DNA from: Bryobacter sp.
Lineage (GTDB): Bacteria; Acidobacteriota; Terriglobia; Bryobacterales; Bryobacteraceae
DNA: 64,000 nucleotides
NCBI GenBank assembly: GCA_022843605.1
Contig: JALHNI010000021.1
Coordinates: forward strand, 1 to 64,000
Reading direction: 5' to 3'
In this document: one piece after another, positions 59,802 through 64,000 of the stretch
Position numbering within the stretch: the first letter of the stretch is position 1
How the letters are laid out: every line of letters begins with the position of its first letter
The notes under the pieces: generated by a model
Databases searched by the model: none
Seen by the model: the letters and a program-made list of their open reading frames with translations, nothing else
What the model was told of the DNA's origin: nothing
Position numbers and translations under genes: made by a program

Positions 59802-61049
59802 ATGCTTAATCGCCTAACCCTAGTCTCGGTTTGTCTTTTCAGTTCAGGCTTGATCGCCCAAACCACGCCCGAGGCGGAGTTGGAGCAGGCGCGTATCGCC
59901 GCGCGCGAAGCCCAGTCCCGTAGCGAACTCGAAGAGAAAGCCCGGGACCGCAAACAGGCGACGTTGACGCCTGATGAACTCACCAAGACCGAAGAAACCC
60001 TCAACTTGGTGAAGGACAAACGCGTCCTGGAACGCTTCAGCGATGGCATTAAGGGTTTCCGGTTCCTCTTCGGCGGCCTCGCCACCAACTCCGGTTTCGC
60101 CGCCGGCATGGAATACCACAAGGATCTCGGTAAAAGCGCCTGGGAGTTCCGCAGTTCCGCCCGTCTTTCCACTCGCCTTTGGCAGCTCTATGACCTCGAA
60201 CTCGCCACCCCCGAGCGCAGTTCGCGCCGCCGCTTCGGCAGCTTCAAGGTACAGCACCGCAACTTCGCCAGCGTCAATTACTACGGCCCCGGACCCGATA
60301 GCGAAAAGAATGGCCGCAGCACGTTCCGGCTGGAAGACACCATCTACGAAACCCGCGGCGGACTGCAGCCCTTCAAAAACTTCCGCGTCGCCGGCGACTT
60401 TGGCTTCCACCAGGTGAACGTCGGCCCCGGTACGGATCGCCGTTACGCCAGCTCCGAACAACTCTACAATCCGCCGGGCATGCAGCGCCAAAGCGATTTC
60501 ACGCGCATCGCTTTCGACGCCTCATACGACTGGCGCGATATCCCCGGAACTCCCCGCGACGGCGGCCTCTACAAGATTCGCCATAGTTGGTTCCACGATC
60601 AGGACATTGGCCGTTACAGTTTCCGCCGGTTCGACATGGAAGCCCAACATTACTTCGGTTTCTTCAATGACCGCCGCGTCATTGCTCTCCGCGCCAAGAG
60701 TACTCTCGCTTGGGCTAAAGCCGGCCAGTCTGTGCCCTTCTTCTTCCAGCCCACCGTGGGCGGCTCGGACGATCTCCGCGGCTACCGCGCCTTCCGTTTC
60801 TACGACGACAACTCGTTCCTCATGACCGCCGAATACCGCTGGGAAGTATTCACCGGCCTCGACATGGCCGTCTTCACTGACGCGGGAAAAGTCTTCCCGA
60901 AACGCAGCCAGCTCAACTTTAAGGACCTCGAAAGCGCCGTCGGCTTCGGCTTCCGCTTCAATGCCCGCAACACTGTTTTCACGCGCGTCGACGTCGGTTT
61001 TTCACACGAAGGGTTTCAGGTATGGTTCAAGTTCGACAACGCTTTCTAG
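59802..61049 (+). CDS. POTRA-less Omp85/BamA-like outer membrane barrel protein
   Basis: 415 residues with a signal peptide (VSVCLFSSGLIAQ). The first ~70 mature residues are a charged coiled coil (EAELEQARIAAREAQSRSEL, KARDRKQATLTPDELTKTEE) in place of POTRA domains. The rest is a 16-strand-type barrel region (GFRFLFGGLATNSGFAAGME, FASVNYYGPGPDSEKNGRST) with the Omp85 motif GGSDDLRGYRAFRF near residue 330 and a last strand ending WFKFDNAF (aromatic end). Omp85 members assemble or move proteins across the outer membrane. The 3' end overlaps the next gene by 28 bases. Confidence 0.8.
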   Translation: MLNRLTLVSVCLFSSGLIAQTTPEAELEQARIAAREAQSRSELEEKARDRKQATLTPDELTKTEETLNLVKDKRVLERFSDGIKGFRFLFGGLATNSGFAAGMEYHKDLGKSAWEFRSSARLSTRLWQLYDLELATPERSSRRRFGSFKVQHRNFASVNYYGPGPDSEKNGRSTFRLEDTIYETRGGLQPFKNFRVAGDFGFHQVNVGPGTDRRYASSEQLYNPPGMQRQSDFTRIAFDASYDWRDIPGTPRDGGLYKIRHSWFHDQDIGRYSFRRFDMEAQHYFGFFNDRRVIALRAKSTLAWAKAGQSVPFFFQPTVGGSDDLRGYRAFRFYDDNSFLMTAEYRWEVFTGLDMAVFTDAGKVFPKRSQLNFKDLESAVGFGFRFNARNTVFTRVDVGFSHEGFQVWFKFDNAF

Positions 61050-62677
61050 TCGCTCTGATGGCCTGCATGGCGGCGGGGGCCGTGGAGAACCCCTCCCGCT
61101 TCCCAACGGTCGCCGTTCCGCCCGCCCGGAAGTTCTACGCTGACGATCCCCTGCGAACCGCTCCCCTGCCCCGCAGCCTCACCTCCAATCCGCGCGCGCG
61201 CAACTTCAACGACCTCTACGATCTGTTCTCGCTCTCCCTCACCGAGATCGGAGAGCGCCAGCCGAAATCACTCAAGTCCGCGCGCATCCCCTCCATGGGC
61301 GGCAACACCCTCGGCGAAGTGCCCGATAGCGTCGATTGGTACACCAACCGCCACAGCCTCCAGAAACCGATGCCCGTCGCCGACCTCGTAAAAGGCCCCA
61401 ACAACACCGGTCCCCCGTCGATGGACGGCCCCTGGTCGGTGCTTTCGGCCAAAAACCAGGGCGTCACCCCCGGCTTCGTCATCCGCGATTCCACCGGCCG
61501 CCGCTACTTCATCAAATTCGATCCGCCCTCCAACCCTGAGATGGCCACCGCCGCCGATGTCATCGGCTCCCATTTCTTCTATGCCCTCGGCTACTATGTG
61601 CCCGAGAACTATGTCGTCAGCTTCTCTCGCGATCAGTTGAGCGTCGATCCCAAAGCCAACATCACCGAATTCACCGGACGAAAACGTAAGATGACCATCG
61701 GCGATGTCGACGAGATCCTGCGGAAAATTTCGGCCGGAGCCGGCAAGTTTCGTGCCACCGCCAGCTTGTTCATCAGTGGCGATATCATCGGTCCGTTCCG
61801 CTACTACGGCACCCGCAAGGACGATCCGAACGACGTCTATCCGCACGAGCATCGCCGCGACCTTCGAGGCCTGTCCGTGCTTTGCGCTTGGCTCGGCCAC
61901 GACGATTCCCGCTCCATCAACACCCTGGATACGGTGGTGGAAGAGGACGGCCGCAAGTTCATCCGCCACCAGCTCATCGACTTCGGCTCTACCCTGGGCA
62001 GCGCCAGTACCAAGGCCAACTCCGCCCGCTCCGGCCACGACTATCTGTTCGGCTGGAAGCCCGCCGCACGCGAGTTCTTCTCGCTCGGCTTTTATCTACC
62101 CTACTGGGCCAGAACCTCGTTCCCGAACTTCCCCTCCGTCGGCCGCTTCGAATATCAGGCCTTCGATCCAGAACGCTACCGTCCCGAGTACCCGAATCCC
62201 GCCTTCCTGAATGCCCTGCCCGAAGATCACTACTGGGGAGCCAAAAAGGTGATGGCCTTCACCGACGACGACATCCGCGCCATCGTCAAAACCGGACAAT
62301 ACTCTGACCTCGGCGCCCAGAGCTGGGTGGTGGAGTGCCTCATCAACCGGCGCGACAAGATCGGCAGAGTCTATCTGAACAAGGTCCTCGCCGTGGACCA
62401 CTTCGACGCCACAGGAGACGAGTTGCGCTTCGAAGATCTCGCCGTCCGCTTCAAATTTGCCGCCCCCCGGACTTATACCAGCAAGTGGTTCCGCTACGAT
62501 AATCAGGCCGATACCCGCCAGCCGATGCCCTCGCCGGGCTTCCGCTTCCCCGCCGTCTCCGACGGCTATTTCGGCGTGGAAATCGGCGCCAACGGCACCA
62601 AGGCCGTCACTACGGTTTTCTTCCGCCAGACGCCTCAAGGCCGCCAAATGGTGGGCATTGACCGCTCCGCCAACTAG
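61022..62677 (+). CDS. Exported protein with kinase-fold-like motifs
   Basis: 551 residues starting at ATG 61022, with AAGGG 8 bases upstream and a signal peptide (FLVALMACMAAGA). Kinase-like landmarks in order: RRYFIKFD (Lys165 as the ATP Lys), NPEMATAADVIGSHFFYALG (Glu173 in a following helix), WLGHDDSRSINTLDTV (His-Asp-Asp 293-295 and Asn300, like a catalytic loop) and IRHQLIDFGSTLG (Asp320-Phe-Gly). This recalls HipA/PI4K or Fam20C-like kinases. Being exported, it would act in the periplasm or outside. Coupled to the barrel gene by a 28-base overlap. Activity and substrate are unknown. Confidence 0.6.
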   Translation: MVQVRQRFLVALMACMAAGAVENPSRFPTVAVPPARKFYADDPLRTAPLPRSLTSNPRARNFNDLYDLFSLSLTEIGERQPKSLKSARIPSMGGNTLGEVPDSVDWYTNRHSLQKPMPVADLVKGPNNTGPPSMDGPWSVLSAKNQGVTPGFVIRDSTGRRYFIKFDPPSNPEMATAADVIGSHFFYALGYYVPENYVVSFSRDQLSVDPKANITEFTGRKRKMTIGDVDEILRKISAGAGKFRATASLFISGDIIGPFRYYGTRKDDPNDVYPHEHRRDLRGLSVLCAWLGHDDSRSINTLDTVVEEDGRKFIRHQLIDFGSTLGSASTKANSARSGHDYLFGWKPAAREFFSLGFYLPYWARTSFPNFPSVGRFEYQAFDPERYRPEYPNPAFLNALPEDHYWGAKKVMAFTDDDIRAIVKTGQYSDLGAQSWVVECLINRRDKIGRVYLNKVLAVDHFDATGDELRFEDLAVRFKFAAPRTYTSKWFRYDNQADTRQPMPSPGFRFPAVSDGYFGVEIGANGTKAVTTVFFRQTPQGRQMVGIDRSAN

Positions 62678-62754
62678 CCCGCGAAGCGCATTTGGTAAAC
62701 TCTAGGTTTCCCTCCGAGTGCTGAGGGCCGGCCCGGCCAACTTGTCCTTCTTTC

Positions 62755-64000
62755 ATGTGGATCGTTAAGCTCGCTCTCAATCGCCCCTACACCTTCGTCG
62801 TCATGGCGATGCTCATCGTAATTCTGGGCACCTTGTCGATGTTCATGATGCCCACGGACATCTTCCCGGAGATCGATTTGCCGGTCGCCAGCGTCATTTG
62901 GACCTATAACGGCATGGCGCCCGAGGACATCGAAAAGCGCATCGTCACCAGCACCGAACGCGCCATCACCACCACCGTCAATGACGTCGAACACATCGAG
63001 TCGCAATCGATGCCCGGCTACGGCGTAGTGCGCGTCTACTTCCATCCCACGGTGAAGATCGACATGGCGATCGCCCAACTCGCCGCCATCACCGGCTCTA
63101 TCACCCGCGTTCTGCCGCCGGGCATCTTTCCGCCCTTCATCATCCGTTACAACGCCGCCAGCGTACCCATTCTTCAACTCGCGCTCAGCAGCAAAACCTT
63201 GAACGAGCAGCAGGTCTATGACTTGGCGAACACCCAGTTACGCATTGGTCTAGCCACCGTTCAGGGCGCCAGCGTCCCCCTCCCCTATGGCGGCAAAAGC
63301 CGCCAGATCATGGTGGATCTTGACCCTGCCGCCATGCAGTCGCGGCGCCTCTCGGCCATCGATATCTCGAACGCCATTAACGCGCAGAACCTCATCATTC
63401 CGGCAGGCTCGGCCAAGATTGGCACCCGCGAATACAACGTCAAATTGAACGCCAGTCCCGAACTCGTCGACCATCTGAACAACCTGCCCGTCAAGACCGC
63501 CAACGGGGCCACGGTCTACGTTCGCGATGTCGCCCAAGTCCGTGACGGCTTCTCCGTCCAAACTAACGTCGTTCGCCAGAACGGCACGCGCGGCGCCCTG
63601 CTCACCATCTTGAAGAACGGCACCACCTCGACGCTCACCATCATCGATCGCGTGCAAAAGGCCCTCGACCGCATCCAGACCCTGATGCCCAAGGAGATGG
63701 AAGTGAAGCGCATGTTCGATCAATCGATCTTCGTGCGCGCCGCCATCGACAACGTCGTTCACGAAGGCATCCTCGCCGCCGGCCTCACCGGCCTGATGAT
63801 CCTGCTCTTCCTGGGCAGTTGGCGCAGCACCCTCATCGTTTGCATCTCGATTCCGCTCTCCATCATGACGTCGCTCTTCCTGCTCAACATGATCGGGCAA
63901 ACCATCAACGTCATGACCCTCGGTGGGCTCGCCCTCGCCGTCGGCATTCTCGTGGACGACGCCACCGTCGAGATTGAGAACATCCACCGCAACCTCCACG
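62755..64000 (+). CDS. RND-family efflux permease (3' end missing)
   Basis: 415 residues visible, running off the right edge. It begins WIVKLALNRPYTFVVMAMLI, the first membrane helix of AcrB-like permeases, then MPTDIFPEIDLPVASVIWTY, NGMAPEDIEKRI, GIFPPFIIRYNAASVPILQL, VQGASVPLPYGGKSRQIMVD and a second membrane block (GLMILLFLGSWRSTLIVCIS, ending GILVDDATVEIENI with the conserved Asp pair of helix 4). It exports drugs or lipids using proton flow. The ATG has no strong ribosome binding site and lies 77 bases after the preceding gene. Confidence 0.92.
   Translation, partial: MWIVKLALNRPYTFVVMAMLIVILGTLSMFMMPTDIFPEIDLPVASVIWTYNGMAPEDIEKRIVTSTERAITTTVNDVEHIESQSMPGYGVVRVYFHPTVKIDMAIAQLAAITGSITRVLPPGIFPPFIIRYNAASVPILQLALSSKTLNEQQVYDLANTQLRIGLATVQGASVPLPYGGKSRQIMVDLDPAAMQSRRLSAIDISNAINAQNLIIPAGSAKIGTREYNVKLNASPELVDHLNNLPVKTANGATVYVRDVAQVRDGFSVQTNVVRQNGTRGALLTILKNGTTSTLTIIDRVQKALDRIQTLMPKEMEVKRMFDQSIFVRAAIDNVVHEGILAAGLTGLMILLFLGSWRSTLIVCISIPLSIMTSLFLLNMIGQTINVMTLGGLALAVGILVDDATVEIENIHRNLH

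Noticed and set aside
1-64000. tRNA, rRNA, prophage or complete insertion sequence
   Set aside because: I looked along the gaps between genes and saw no cloverleaf with a CCA-type end, no transposase or integrase motif and no phage structural genes.

Overview
The window looks like chromosomal DNA of an acidobacterium of the Solibacter/Bryobacter group (Bryobacterales). This is an inference from several things seen together. GC content is high. A cyclophilin is fused to a Solibacter-type C-terminal TIG-like region. There are multihaem cytochromes with TPR tails, a CRTAC1 (FG-GAP plus ASPIC/UnbV) protein, Tat-exported sulfatase and sugar-isomerase-like proteins, and many secreted proteins of unknown role. 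Genes are dense on both strands, and many neighbours overlap by 1-4 bases (ATGA, TAATG, TAGTG junctions). I see no tRNA, rRNA, CRISPR array, complete insertion sequence or prophage.

Layout. 1-11.5 kb: end of a DUF362 protein; a reverse-strand set with a TolB-like propeller; a sulfite-oxidase-like molybdoenzyme coupled to an MBL-fold hydrolase; an S41 peptidase; two tandem Gfo/Idh/MocA oxidoreductases; an alpha-toroid protein with a CxxCH site; a two-repeat TIG-like lipoprotein. 11.5-17 kb: an envelope-glycan module (methyltransferase, GT2 glycosyltransferase, two large polytopic proteins). 17-24.4 kb: a structured untranslated region and a DksA/TraR zinc-finger protein, a TrmB-like regulator, a Tat-exported isomerase-like protein, a coiled-coil protein with a degenerate GGDEF domain, an O-antigen ligase-like protein, SixA, and a relic of a LuxR/NarL-type HTH. 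24.4-32.4 kb: housekeeping genes on the reverse strand (cinA, pgpA, yacG, rimO, then ffh-rpsP-khpA-rimM-trmD). 32.4-36.1 kb: an ATP-grasp-like protein, larE, and a divergent MarR-AlaX-GNAT operon with a perfect 21-bp palindrome between larE and the MarR gene.

36.2-43.6 kb: a five-haem cytochrome with TPRs, a CRTAC1 protein and a seven-haem TPR lipoprotein in one forward run, then an isomerase-like gene. 43.6-50.6 kb: the cyclophilin-TIG fusion and a compact aromatic amino acid operon, trpC-trpF-trpB-trpA-chorismate mutase-DAHP synthase-tyrA. 50.6-56.4 kb: a C45-like hydrolase, an ACT-domain protein, then an accessory patch. The patch has palindromic repeats flanking a lower-GC nuclease-like gene, a Fic gene with two frameshifts, a PIN toxin-antitoxin pair, and a short-chain dehydrogenase that has lost its N-terminus. 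56.4-64 kb: an orphan secretin, a Tat-exported sulfatase, a small POTRA-like protein, a POTRA-less Omp85 barrel translationally coupled to a secreted protein with kinase-like motifs, and the start of an RND efflux pump.

The best candidates for something undescribed are the Omp85/POTRA-like/kinase-like cluster at 59.4-62.7 kb, the cytochrome-CRTAC1-cytochrome run at 36.2-42.7 kb, and the structured RNA region upstream of the DksA-like gene. All functions are inferred from sequence by eye; no database search was run.
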